Shown here piece after piece: positions 50,471-59,246 of a DNA stretch of 64,000 bases. Origin of the DNA: Microbacterium sp. MPKO10 (lineage in GTDB: Bacteria > Actinomycetota > Actinomycetes > Actinomycetales > Microbacteriaceae); contig NZ_JAPCHX010000009.1 of NCBI RefSeq assembly GCF_026107415.2, positions 1-64,000 of the forward strand, written 5' to 3'. The notes beneath the pieces are model-generated. The model was not told the DNA's origin and searched no databases. It worked only from the letters and a program-made list of their open reading frames with translations. A program made the translations under genes and the position numbers. Every line of letters starts with the position of its first letter. The stretch's first letter is position 1.

Positions 50471-51124
50471 TCAGGAGAAGTACGTGCGTGTGGCCTCTAG
50501 GACGCTCTTGAGGTGAGTTTCCATCGCCGTTGCCGCACGAGGGGCGTCGTGGTCGCTAATGGCGTTGATGATCTCGAGATGTTCGGGAAGCGAGACGTTT
50601 GGGCGATTGTGGTGCCGTGCGAGCCGGATGCGGTAGCGCACATTCTGAGCTCGCAGGCGGTTGACGACGCCGGGTGCCACCTTCATGCCGCTTAGCCTGA
50701 GGATGAGCTCATGCAGTTCCTTGTTGCCTGCTGAGTATGTCTCGGTATCCCCGTCGTCGACAGCTCTCCGCATGCGCTCGCCGACGGCTTTGAGCGCGGC
50801 GACCCCTGTGTCGTCCGCGCGTTCCGCCGCCTTTGCCGCGCAGATCGATTCGAGTGCCGCGCGCAGCTCGACGATCTCGAGTGCCTCGTCGAGATCGATT
50901 GCGCGAACACGCGACCCTCGATTCTGGATGCGTTCGACGAGGCCCTCGGCCGCGAGGTTGGCAAGGGCCAGCCGAACTGCACCACGACTTGCGTCGTACT
51001 GCTCTGTGAGATCGGCTTCGATCAGTCGCTGATTCGGCGCCAGCTCTCCCGCCGTTATCGCGCGACGCAGTTCGTCGGTGACATATGTGCCGTCATGTCG
51101 CTGTGCCGCCTCGGTTTTCGGCAT
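50471..51124 (-). CDS. GntR-family transcriptional regulator, FCD type
   Basis: 217 residues from ATG 51124 (AGGGGG upstream). A winged HTH (NQRLIEADLTEQYDASRGAVRLALANLAAEGLVERIQNRGSRV) and an FCD domain with ELHELILRLSG and PEHLEIINAISDHD. It sits between two divergent operons for transport and oxalomesaconate metabolism, each with the same 12-bp operator word, so it probably represses both and itself. Confidence 0.88.
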   Translation of the reverse strand: MPKTEAAQRHDGTYVTDELRRAITAGELAPNQRLIEADLTEQYDASRGAVRLALANLAAEGLVERIQNRGSRVRAIDLDEALEIVELRAALESICAAKAAERADDTGVAALKAVGERMRRAVDDGDTETYSAGNKELHELILRLSGMKVAPGVVNRLRAQNVRYRIRLARHHNRPNVSLPEHLEIINAISDHDAPRAATAMETHLKSVLEATRTYFS

Positions 51125-51230
51125 CCTCAACCCCCTGGTGATCGAAAGTGTTGAAACAACTGTAAACAAAAGTGCTCACAGTTGACGCATTCTCATCAAT
51201 CAATTATGTGTCCATTTTTGATTGCAAAAT

Positions 51231-51242
51231 TGTTGACAATGT
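51231..51242. promoter_or_regulatory. Candidate GntR site, plus operon
   Basis: TGTTGACAATGT, 45 bp before the first gene of the plus operon, in an AT-rich promoter patch. It contains the palindrome ATTGTTGACAAT (with one base to the left). GTTGAAACAAC at about 51149-51159, upstream of the GntR gene itself, is a further related palindrome. Confidence 0.55.
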
Positions 51243-51286
51243 AATACCGTCATTTTCGACGCCGATGCGCCAAGGGAGGAGCACTG

Positions 51287-52114
51287 ATGACGACGGTTGC
51301 AATCATCGGGTTAGGCGAGGCTGGCGGGTTCTATGCTCGAGGCCTCAGGGATGCCGGTTACACAGTGACCGGCTACGACCCATTCACCCGTCTCGATGCC
51401 GAGGGTGTCTCGCAGATGCCGTCAGTGGCCGAGGCGGTCGAGAACGCGGAGCTCGTCGTCAGTCTCGTGGGAGCCCGAGCGGCACAAGACGTCGGATCGA
51501 CAGCACTCGCCGTGATGAAGCGCGGCGCGATATTTGCCGATCTGAACACAGGGTCCCCCGAGCTGAAGGCGTCAATGGCGGCGATTGCGGCAACCCACCA
51601 GGTGAGGTTCGCAGATGTGGCGGTACTTGCCCCCGTGCCGCGCGCCGGCGTCCTCACACCGCTGATGGTCAGCGGAGATGGTGCGGATGCATTCGCACAA
51701 ATCATGTCCATTACCGGGGCGCCAGTCGAATCAATCGGCGGAGCCGCGGGGGATGCTGCGGGGCGCAAACTTCTGCGCAGCGTGTTCATGAAGGGGCTTG
51801 CCTCAGTTGTTCTTGAAAGCGTCACCGCAGCAGAGGCCGCCGGGCAGGGGGACTGGCTGCGACAGCAGATTGCCGCGGAGTTCAGCGGTGATGCGCAGGC
51901 CCTCATCGAGCGTCTGATCTCCGGCTCCCGCGAGCACGCTGAGCGTCGTGCGCACGAGACCGAGGATGCTGCCGCTTATCTTGACACGCTCGGGTCACCG
52001 AACTGGACGACTCACGCTGCCCATACCTGGCTATCGAAGCTTCACGAAGAACAAAACACGAGGCGCGGACTCTCGTCTGCCCCGAACAATGGAAAGGACA
52101 GTTCCCACGCATGA
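51287..52114 (+). CDS. NAD(P)-dependent oxidoreductase (6PGDH-like N-domain, DUF1932 C-domain)
   Basis: 275 residues. A Rossmann fold at the N-terminus (TTVAIIGLGEAGGFYARGL), DLNTGSPELKASM, and a helical C-terminal domain with GGAAGDAAGRKLLRSVFMKGLASVVLE, as in beta-hydroxyacid-dehydrogenase relatives carrying DUF1932. The lysine of the MKG segment is in the usual catalytic place. Substrate unknown; it may supply or remove an oxo/hydroxy acid entering the pathway. AGGGAGGAG precedes the ATG. First gene of the plus operon. Confidence 0.85.
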   Translation: MTTVAIIGLGEAGGFYARGLRDAGYTVTGYDPFTRLDAEGVSQMPSVAEAVENAELVVSLVGARAAQDVGSTALAVMKRGAIFADLNTGSPELKASMAAIAATHQVRFADVAVLAPVPRAGVLTPLMVSGDGADAFAQIMSITGAPVESIGGAAGDAAGRKLLRSVFMKGLASVVLESVTAAEAAGQGDWLRQQIAAEFSGDAQALIERLISGSREHAERRAHETEDAAAYLDTLGSPNWTTHAAHTWLSKLHEEQNTRRGLSSAPNNGKDSSHA

Positions 52115-52827
52115 GTACACGGAGAATGCTGGTCGTCGGAGCGCACAGCGCAGATTTCGTCTGGCGAGCGGCGGGCGCGATCGCGCAGCACACTGAGGCA
52201 GGCGGAGAGGCACGTGTCGTCTCATTGTCGTACGGCGAGCGGGGCGAATCGGGCGAGCTGTGGAAGATCCCGGGTCAGACCGAGGAGAACGTGAAGAAGC
52301 ATCGCCATGCTGAGGCGAGCGAAGCGGCCGCCGCGGTTGGAGCGACGTTCGAATCGCTTGATCTCGGTGACTACCCGCTCAACGTCGATCAGACTGGCGT
52401 AGACCGCCTCGCGGAGCTGATGCGTGACTATGCTCCGCACGTCGTTCTGACTCACGCGGACAAGGATCCGTTCAACCCGGATCATCCAGTCGCATACACC
52501 GTGGTCGCGAAGGCACGACTCCTCACAGCCGGAGCTGTCGTGGAGGCCGGGTTCCGGACCGCCCCGCCCAGTGAGTTCCTTGTCTTCGAGCCGCATCAGC
52601 CTGACCTCTGCGGGTTTGTTCCCTCAGTCTTCGTCGACATCACGAAGGTCTTTGAGAAAAAGAAGCAGGCGATGTCGGCGATGAAAGCGCAGTCTTACCT
52701 GCAGCAGTACTATGCCGAGCGCGCGGAGCACCGGGGCAATCATGCGCGGAAAGTCACGGGAAACAAGGAGATTCGGCAGGCGGAGGCATTCCAGCGGATT
52801 GTCCCCAACGTTGTGGAGTCCTTATGA
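52111..52827 (+). CDS. galB: 4-oxalomesaconate hydratase (PIG-L family, GalB-like)
   Basis: 238 residues. The PIG-L/LmbE deacetylase fold is used by Pseudomonas putida GalB for hydration of 4-oxalomesaconate. Segments match that branch rather than sugar deacetylases: VVGAHSADFVWRAAGAIA (metal His near residue 12), LSYGERGESGELW, LDLGDYPL, LTHADKDPFNPDHPVAY and FEPHQPDLCGF. It converts 4-oxalomesaconate to 4-carboxy-4-hydroxy-2-oxoadipate, the aldolase substrate. ATGA-type overlaps with both neighbours. A mycothiol/GlcNAc deacetylase is less likely. Confidence 0.82.
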   Translation: MSTRRMLVVGAHSADFVWRAAGAIAQHTEAGGEARVVSLSYGERGESGELWKIPGQTEENVKKHRHAEASEAAAAVGATFESLDLGDYPLNVDQTGVDRLAELMRDYAPHVVLTHADKDPFNPDHPVAYTVVAKARLLTAGAVVEAGFRTAPPSEFLVFEPHQPDLCGFVPSVFVDITKVFEKKKQAMSAMKAQSYLQQYYAERAEHRGNHARKVTGNKEIRQAEAFQRIVPNVVESL

Positions 52828-53975
52828 GTCATATCAGCGTGAGCGATCTGACCTTGACCTACGGCGACACCACCGCTGTCAAGGCGCTCGACCTCGACAT
52901 TGCCGAGGGAGAAGCACTCGTCCTGCTCGGGCAGTCAGGGTGTGGCAAGACGAGCACAATGCGCTGCATTGCCGGACTCGAGACCCCGGACACCGGAACG
53001 ATCTCGGTGGGCGATCGCACACTCTTCGACAGCAGGCTCGGAGTGAACCGACCGCCACATAAGAGGAACATCGGCATGGTCTTCCAGTCGTATGCCATCT
53101 GGCCACACATGACGGTGTTCGAGAACGTTGCGTTCTCACTTCAGATGAAGCGCATGAACAAGGCCGAAATCAAGCGGAAGGTCAGCGATACCTTGGAAAT
53201 CGTTGGCCTCGATGGTTTTGCGGACCGCGGAGCGAGCATGCTCTCCGGGGGACAGATGCAGCGGGTCGCTCTGGCACGAAGCCTCGCAATGGAGCCCTCC
53301 GTCATGCTTCTGGACGAACCACTGTCAAATCTCGACGCTCGATTGAGACAGCGACTGCGTGGCGATCTGCGCGAGTTGCAGACCCGGCTCGGTCTGACGT
53401 CGATCTATGTGACCCATGATCAAGAGGAAGCGCTCGCGCTCGCCGACAGGATTGCAATGATGCAGTTTGGGCGGATCGTGCAGATTGGCACCCCGAGTGA
53501 GATCTATGCGCGACCGCTCAGCGCATCGATCGCGGACTTCCTCGGTGTGACAAACAATATTCCGGTGACGGCGCTGGACTCGAGCATGGTGCAGCTTGTG
53601 GACAGCGACGTGCGTCTCCGGGTTGACGGCTTCGAGTACGCAGACGCCTTACGTGCGTGTATTCGAGCTGAAGACATCGTCATCGGAGACGACGCAGCGT
53701 CTTCGAGCGAGAACGTTGTTCTTGGTGAGATTGTGACAACCGAGTTCCACGGAGCCACTGCGTCCTACCGCGTGAGGGTTAAAGGTGGGGTCGAGCTGAA
53801 TGTGCTTGGTACCAAGCATCACGCAACGGGCCTCCGGCCCGGTGATGACGTTTCGCTGGGTATTCCCTCTGCTGCGATCCAAGTGATTCCTCTCGATGTC
53901 CCTGGCATCGACACAGCCGCCGCGGGTGACGTCGTCCCCGAGAGCACCGCTGCGATGGGGGTGACACGGACATGA
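52824..53975 (+). CDS. ABC transporter ATP-binding protein (Fe3+/polyamine class)
   Basis: 383 residues. Walker A GQSGCGKTS, Q-loop VFQSYAIWPHMTV, signature LSGGQMQRVALARSL, Walker B VMLLDEPLSNLDARLRQ, H-loop VTHDQEEALAL, then a TOBE domain. This is the FbpC/PotA class. It forms an importer with the next two genes. Confidence 0.92.
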   Translation: MSHISVSDLTLTYGDTTAVKALDLDIAEGEALVLLGQSGCGKTSTMRCIAGLETPDTGTISVGDRTLFDSRLGVNRPPHKRNIGMVFQSYAIWPHMTVFENVAFSLQMKRMNKAEIKRKVSDTLEIVGLDGFADRGASMLSGGQMQRVALARSLAMEPSVMLLDEPLSNLDARLRQRLRGDLRELQTRLGLTSIYVTHDQEEALALADRIAMMQFGRIVQIGTPSEIYARPLSASIADFLGVTNNIPVTALDSSMVQLVDSDVRLRVDGFEYADALRACIRAEDIVIGDDAASSSENVVLGEIVTTEFHGATASYRVRVKGGVELNVLGTKHHATGLRPGDDVSLGIPSAAIQVIPLDVPGIDTAAAGDVVPESTAAMGVTRT

Positions 53976-55720
53976 CACTCGAGAAGTCGGAGCTCACGCG
54001 CAGAGAGCAGACACTTGGGCGTGCTCGGTCGGGTGCCCGCCGCCTCACGGTCCCTCTGATCCTCTATGCCGTCCTTGCCGTGCTCATCATCCTGCCGATT
54101 GCACTCGTCGTTCTGTCGGCGTTCAGCACATCGACTCCGCGACCCGGACAGATTGACCTTGTCAATCTCACGCTGGCCAACTTCTCAACGCTCTTAGGCC
54201 CCGGAGTCCGCGGTGCGGCCATCAACTCCCTGATTGTCGGAGTCGGGTCGTCAGTTCTCGCGCTCGCCATCGGGTCATTCCTCGCGTTCGTGACGGCACG
54301 CACAAACGCTCCTGCCCGGCGATTCCTCTACTTCGTCGGACTCGTGCCGATGTTTCTTCCGTCGTATGTCGGTGCACTTGCGTGGTCACTTCTCGGCGGA
54401 GAGAACGCCGGATTGCTCAATATCCTTGCCCGCGACCTCGGCCTTCCTGCAGTCGCCGACATCTACAACATCTCGGGACTGATTTTCATCCTCGGCCTCT
54501 ACTATGCGCCGTACGCGTTCCTCCTCATCCACTCATCATTGAGCCTGATGAATCCGGACCTCGAAGAGGCTGCTCGCGTCCATGGCTCATCGCCGCGGAC
54601 TGTGCTCCGCAAAGTTACCTTTCCGCTTTCACTCCCGGCGATTCTCGGTGCCGCGATTCTCATTTTCACTCTCACCGTCGAGAACTTCCCCGTGGCTCAG
54701 ATCATCGGAAACGCGGGTCGCGTCGATACACTGCCGACATATATCTACCGTCTGATGAATGCGGCGCCAGCCCGCGGCAATGAGGCCGCAGCGGTCGCAA
54801 TAGCACTGGTTGTGATCGTGCTGATCGTCACGGCGATTCAGCGTCGAATCGTGTCGAAGCGGACATACACAACGGTCTCGGGCAAGGGGCTCCGTCTGAC
54901 CCCCGTCAACCTGGGATGGTTCCGCGTTCCGGCGCTCGTAATCGGGTGTCTTTATTTCGCGCTTTCCACGGTGCTGCCGATGTTGGCGTTGTTTTTCGTC
55001 ACGATCCACAAGTCCCCCTACGTGAACACCGTGCTCGGGTCATTCACATCGGATGCGCTCGGGTTTGACGTATTTATCGACGCGCTCGAAGATGACGTTG
55101 TCCTTCGGGCGACTGTGAACTCTGTTGTCGTCGCAATTGCCGCTGCGCTAATCGGCACGCTTCTTTCGTTCATCGTCTCGTACCTGGTCAATCGCACAAA
55201 GGTGCCCGGGCGCAACGGGCTCGGCTACATCAGCATGCTTCCGCTGGCCGTTCCGTCGATCGTGCTGGGCCTCGGGCTGCTCTGGACGTGGCTCATGATC
55301 CCGCTTCCTGTCTACGGCACGCTCCTCGTTCTCGTCATCGCGTTTGTCGCTGCCCAGCTTCCGCAGGGGTATCAGGGCGCAAGCTCATCGATCCTGCAGA
55401 TCCATGGCGATCTCGAAGACAGTGCCGTCATGCACGGTGCCGGGCGCGTGCGGGCTATCTGGAAAATCACCGCACCGCTCCTGCGGGTGCCGTTGACCTC
55501 CACGTTTCTGCTGTTACTCATGCTCTCCATGCGCGAGCTCACTGTGCCTCTGTTCCTATTCACGACAGACACCCGATTGATCTCCATCGTGATCTTCGAC
55601 GATTTCGAGAACGGCATTCTCCAGCGAAGCGCGGCCACCAGTCTTCTGTACTGCGTCGTGATCTTTGTGCTCGCATACCTTGCTCGCCGATTCGGCGCCG
55701 ACCAACGAAACACCCGATAA
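53972..55720 (+). CDS. ABC transporter permease, fused double domain (FbpB-type)
   Basis: 582 residues with two permease halves of about six helices each. The EAA loops are EEAARVHGSSPRTVLRKVTFPLSLP and EDSAVMHGAGRVRAIWKITAPLLRVP. A single-chain duplicated permease is typical of Fe3+- and phosphonate-type importers. Start overlaps the ATPase stop. Confidence 0.92.
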   Translation: MTLEKSELTRREQTLGRARSGARRLTVPLILYAVLAVLIILPIALVVLSAFSTSTPRPGQIDLVNLTLANFSTLLGPGVRGAAINSLIVGVGSSVLALAIGSFLAFVTARTNAPARRFLYFVGLVPMFLPSYVGALAWSLLGGENAGLLNILARDLGLPAVADIYNISGLIFILGLYYAPYAFLLIHSSLSLMNPDLEEAARVHGSSPRTVLRKVTFPLSLPAILGAAILIFTLTVENFPVAQIIGNAGRVDTLPTYIYRLMNAAPARGNEAAAVAIALVVIVLIVTAIQRRIVSKRTYTTVSGKGLRLTPVNLGWFRVPALVIGCLYFALSTVLPMLALFFVTIHKSPYVNTVLGSFTSDALGFDVFIDALEDDVVLRATVNSVVVAIAAALIGTLLSFIVSYLVNRTKVPGRNGLGYISMLPLAVPSIVLGLGLLWTWLMIPLPVYGTLLVLVIAFVAAQLPQGYQGASSSILQIHGDLEDSAVMHGAGRVRAIWKITAPLLRVPLTSTFLLLLMLSMRELTVPLFLFTTDTRLISIVIFDDFENGILQRSAATSLLYCVVIFVLAYLARRFGADQRNTR

Positions 55721-55740
55721 CAATTCAGAGAGGAATTGAT

Positions 55741-56847
55741 ATGAGAAAGCGTATGACCGTAGGACTCGCGGGCCTCGCCGCGGCGAGTCTTTTGCTCGCC
55801 GGATGCAGCGGAGGAGCAGCTGGTGGCTCAGCCGAGACGAATGAGAACGGCGACCTTGTCATCGACGGCGAGCTCATTGCCAGCGCGGACGTTTACGAAG
55901 CGGCGCAAGAAGAGGGCTCGATCGTGTTTTACACGGGAGCAAGCGAGCAATCTGAAAGCGACGTGGCCGAGGCATTCACCGAGGCCACGGGAATCGAGAT
56001 CGAGATCGTGAGGCTCGCCCCCAACAAGCTCTCCGAGCGTGTTCTCAGTGAGCGAGCCGCGAAGAAGCTTGGTGCTGACGTGATCCGCACTTCGGGCGAA
56101 GATCTCGTCGCCGGATTTGCCGATGCCGGAGTCTTTGAACCTGTCGAGCTGACAGATGACATCAGCTCTGCGCTCATTCCCGAGGCGACGTACGACGACG
56201 GTCTCTACTACAGCAGCTTCGACCGAATCTACAGCTTCGGCTACAACAACCAGGTGATTTCAGACGAGGACGCACCGAAGAACTGGAGCGACCTTCTCGA
56301 TCCCGAGTTTGCGGGTAAGAGTGGAATCGTGCAGGTGGGCGCCGGCGGTAGCACCGCTGCTTTGACCCGCTTCCAGCTGGACACGCTCGGTCAAGACTGG
56401 CTCGAAGCGTACGCCGCGAACGATCCGCGGATCTTCGATTCTTCAGCATCCCTCACTGACTCACTGGCCCGAGGCGAGATTGCTGTCGGAACGATCCCCG
56501 TTGCGACCGCTTACAGCGCCTCGCTTGACGGCGCGCCGATTACGATCGCGACACCTGAAGAAGGCGCAGCCGCCTACCCCTTCTATCTGGGGATGTCTGC
56601 GTCAACCGACAAGACAAACGCTGTCACCGTCTTCGTGAACTGGCTGTTGTCCTCCGCTGGCCAAGAACTCGCGGCGTCAATGGGGGATTACCCCGTGCAC
56701 AAGGACATGCCAAATCCCACAATCGGCGATGTCGAGCTGCCCTCCGCGGATTCTGACTTCGTGCACCGCGCGTCGCTCGACGAATCACTGGACAACCTCG
56801 AGTCGGATGCCGAACTGTGGATGGACATCTTCGGCTACACGGGCTGA
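55741..56847 (+). CDS. ABC transporter substrate-binding lipoprotein (Fe3+ class)
   Basis: 368 residues from ATG 55741 (AGAGAGGA upstream). Lipobox LLAGC (C22), then a class D periplasmic fold: EEGSIVFYTGASEQSESDVAEAFTEATG, GADVIRTSGEDLVAGF, AGKSGIVQVG. The double tyrosine that binds iron in FbpA is not clearly present (only YY near GLYYSSF). Many members bind organic anions, so a di- or tricarboxylate ligand is plausible here. A strong hairpin follows, which may lower expression of the downstream genes. Confidence 0.88.
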   Translation: MRKRMTVGLAGLAAASLLLAGCSGGAAGGSAETNENGDLVIDGELIASADVYEAAQEEGSIVFYTGASEQSESDVAEAFTEATGIEIEIVRLAPNKLSERVLSERAAKKLGADVIRTSGEDLVAGFADAGVFEPVELTDDISSALIPEATYDDGLYYSSFDRIYSFGYNNQVISDEDAPKNWSDLLDPEFAGKSGIVQVGAGGSTAALTRFQLDTLGQDWLEAYAANDPRIFDSSASLTDSLARGEIAVGTIPVATAYSASLDGAPITIATPEEGAAAYPFYLGMSASTDKTNAVTVFVNWLLSSAGQELAASMGDYPVHKDMPNPTIGDVELPSADSDFVHRASLDESLDNLESDAELWMDIFGYTG

Positions 56848-56852
56848 TCAGG

Positions 56853-56903
56853 GGCACGGCTCGGGGATGATCAACGCGCAAGCGGGACTCCCCGAGCCGT
56901 GCC
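56853..56903 (+). terminator. Hairpin between binding-protein gene and galD
   Basis: A perfect 15-bp inverted repeat (56853-56867 and 56889-56903, arm GGCACGGCTCGGGGA) with a 21-nt loop, 6 bp past the stop. Likely a partial terminator or 3' mRNA stabiliser inside the operon. Confidence 0.7.
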
Positions 56904-56960
56904 ACACGCGACCGGCAGCGAGCAAACTCGCACCAATGAAGCAGAGAGAAAGGTGTTGTC

Positions 56961-58013
56961 GTGACAGACGGGGGTATCAGGTGCATGCTCATGCGGGGCG
57001 GCACGTCGAAGGGAGCGTACTTTCTCGCCGATGACCTTCCGCAAGATCCCAGTGAACGTGATGAGCTTCTACTGCGCATCATGGGATCTCCTGATATCAG
57101 GCAGATCGACGGCATCGGCGGGGCTCATCCCCTGACGAGCAAGGTGGGGGTGATCTCAGGCAACGACAACGGGGTCGGATATCTCTTCCTTCAAGTCGTC
57201 GTTGATGAGGCGCGCGTGAGTAGTCAGCAGAATTGTGGGAACATTCTCGCCGGTGTTGGACCCTTTGCCATCGAACGAGGCCTCGTTCCTGCCACGGAGG
57301 GTCTAACGACCGTCCCGATTCGCATGCTGAACACAGGGGGAGTCGCGACTGCGCAGGTGCAGGTCAACAATGGTGCTGTCATCTACGACGGAGATACGTC
57401 AATCGATGGCGTACCGGGAACATCAGCGCCGGTCGTCATCGACTTCGACGACACTGCGGGATCGAGTTGCGGCGAATTGTTGCCGACCGGCCACGCGGCC
57501 GACGTCATCGAGAATCTGTCGGTCACGTGCATTGACAACGGTATGCCCGTCGTCGTGATTCCGGCAGCTGAACTCGGCATCAGCGGCGCTGAGTCCCCAG
57601 AACAACTCGAGGGACTAGACGGAGTTCGACGCCAACTTGAGAATCTGCGTCTCGCGGCGGGACCTGCCATGGGACTTGGCGACGTGACAGACGCTACTGT
57701 TCCCAAACTCACCATCATCTCGGAGCCGGGCGCGGGCGGGGTGGTGCGCACGAGAACCTTCATTCCGCACCGGTGTCACACGTCGATCGGTGTCCTGGGC
57801 GCGGCGAGCGTCGCGGCAGCCGCGGCGTTACCCGGCACGGTGGCCGACGGCATCGCACGCGCATCGGAGGGGCCGCGCATGGCTATCGAGCATCCGACGG
57901 GGGCACTCGAGGTTGAAGTGGAGGTCAATGGCGGCAATGTGACGCGCACAGCTGTCGTTCGCACAGCTCGCAAGCTCTTCGACGGCACCGTATACCCGCG
58001 ACCTGCTCTCTGA
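56961..58013 (+). CDS. galD: 4-oxalomesaconate tautomerase (PrpF superfamily, GalD)
   Basis: 350 residues from GTG 56961. The PrpF/diaminopimelate-epimerase-like fold with the GalD pattern: RCMLMRGGTSKGAYFLADDL, MGSPDIRQIDGIGGAHPLTS, QNCGNILAGVGPFAIERGL, CIDNGMPVVVIPA and RTFIPHRCHTSIGVLGA. GalD interconverts keto and enol forms of 4-oxalomesaconate for the GalB hydratase. AAAGG lies upstream with a rather long spacing. Methylaconitate isomerase (PrpF proper) is an alternative, but a companion AcnD is absent and GalB is present. Confidence 0.88.
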   Translation: MTDGGIRCMLMRGGTSKGAYFLADDLPQDPSERDELLLRIMGSPDIRQIDGIGGAHPLTSKVGVISGNDNGVGYLFLQVVVDEARVSSQQNCGNILAGVGPFAIERGLVPATEGLTTVPIRMLNTGGVATAQVQVNNGAVIYDGDTSIDGVPGTSAPVVIDFDDTAGSSCGELLPTGHAADVIENLSVTCIDNGMPVVVIPAAELGISGAESPEQLEGLDGVRRQLENLRLAAGPAMGLGDVTDATVPKLTIISEPGAGGVVRTRTFIPHRCHTSIGVLGAASVAAAAALPGTVADGIARASEGPRMAIEHPTGALEVEVEVNGGNVTRTAVVRTARKLFDGTVYPRPAL

Positions 58014-58029
58014 CCGGCGGGCGCGGACG

Positions 58030-59229
58030 GTGGGCGGAAAGCACGGGACTCTCGTACTGCTGCTGGTCCATGCGTTGTCGGTGCAGATCATCAGCTACGC
58101 ACTGCGTCCGGCGATCTCCTACGCGATTCTCGATCTGGGCTACAGCTCGTCATGGTTGGGTGTGGCGACTGCCGCCTTTGCGCTCCCGCCGCTCGTGCTC
58201 GCGATTCCATCCGGCCGCCTTGCTGACCGCATGGGAGAGCGACTGTGCCTGGTCATCGGTGCCCTTTCATTTCTGACGGCAGCCGTCCTCGCCGTCGTCG
58301 CTGGCCACTCGCTGGTCGGGCTGTTGGCAGCCACCGTGCTTCTCGGGCTCGGCGTGTTGTTCTCAGTTGTCGGCGAGCAGGCGTGGGTAATGCGTACGGC
58401 TGCCCCAGGGCGGCTCGATTCGGCGTTTGGTCTCTACACATTCGTCACGTCGACGGGGCAGATGCTCGGCCCGCTGCTCCTCTCGCTCCCTCCCGACGAA
58501 GGAACTCATGCTCCGCCCTTCTCCGTCATTGCGGGCATCATCGCCGCTGTTGCCGTGGTGTGCCTCGCACTCTCGCTGTTGATTCCGCCCGTTGACTCGC
58601 GATCAGAGCACTCGCGAGGCGCGACAGGACCCCGGATGCTGCGAGGAACCGTGCGCCTTCTGGGCCTGGCGGGTGTTCTGCGCGCTCTCATCGCGAGCAG
58701 CCTGGTCTTGTCGTCACTGGATATCGTGCTGGCCTACCTGCCTCTGCTGAGCCAGGAACGGCATTTCGCCGCATCCTGGATCACCATCATGCTCGTCGCA
58801 CGAGGGGCAGCCACGATGGTGTCGCGCATCACATTGTCGCGCCTGACGCGTCGATTCGGTCGTCGGCGCGTACTTGTCGTCGGCGGCCTTCTCTCAGCGC
58901 TGAGCCTGCTGGCGTTGGCGCTTCCGCTCGGCCCACTTGGCCTCACCGCTGCAATGGCGCTCTATGGAATCGCTGCGGGAACCGTGCAGCCGCTCACGAT
59001 GTCGTGGATCACACTGGTGACGCCAGCGTCGCAGAGAGGCCTCGCGGCATCGTTGCGCCTTGTCGGAAATCGGGCGGGGCAGACCGCGATTCCGCTCGTC
59101 GTTGCGGTGCTCTCCATGCTCGGTGGCGCGAGCGTAGTCTTTGCATTTACGGGTGCGAGTCTTGTGTGCGCCGCGTGGGCTTCGGCCTCAGCGCCCAATG
59201 ACGGCGGTGACGGTTCGGCGAAGAGGTGA
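58030..59229 (+). CDS. MFS transporter
   Basis: 399 residues from GTG 58030, twelve hydrophobic segments. Loop 2-3 reads PSGRLADRMGERLCLVIG, and the mid-point repeat is SRLTRRFGRRRVLVVGG. Drug/metabolite class not resolved. Sixteen bp after galD, so probably an importer or exporter for the same pathway, with the two ABC systems. It converges on the frameshifted SDR with 17 bp between the stops. Confidence 0.85.
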   Translation: MGGKHGTLVLLLVHALSVQIISYALRPAISYAILDLGYSSSWLGVATAAFALPPLVLAIPSGRLADRMGERLCLVIGALSFLTAAVLAVVAGHSLVGLLAATVLLGLGVLFSVVGEQAWVMRTAAPGRLDSAFGLYTFVTSTGQMLGPLLLSLPPDEGTHAPPFSVIAGIIAAVAVVCLALSLLIPPVDSRSEHSRGATGPRMLRGTVRLLGLAGVLRALIASSLVLSSLDIVLAYLPLLSQERHFAASWITIMLVARGAATMVSRITLSRLTRRFGRRRVLVVGGLLSALSLLALALPLGPLGLTAAMALYGIAAGTVQPLTMSWITLVTPASQRGLAASLRLVGNRAGQTAIPLVVAVLSMLGGASVVFAFTGASLVCAAWASASAPNDGGDGSAKR

Positions 59230-59246
59230 ATGTGCGGAGCCATGAA

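Noticed and set aside
52111-52827. Mycothiol-type GlcNAc deacetylase
   Set aside because: It is in the PIG-L superfamily, but GAHSADFVWRAAGAIA and FEPHQPDLCGF follow the GalB branch, and GalD is in the same operon.
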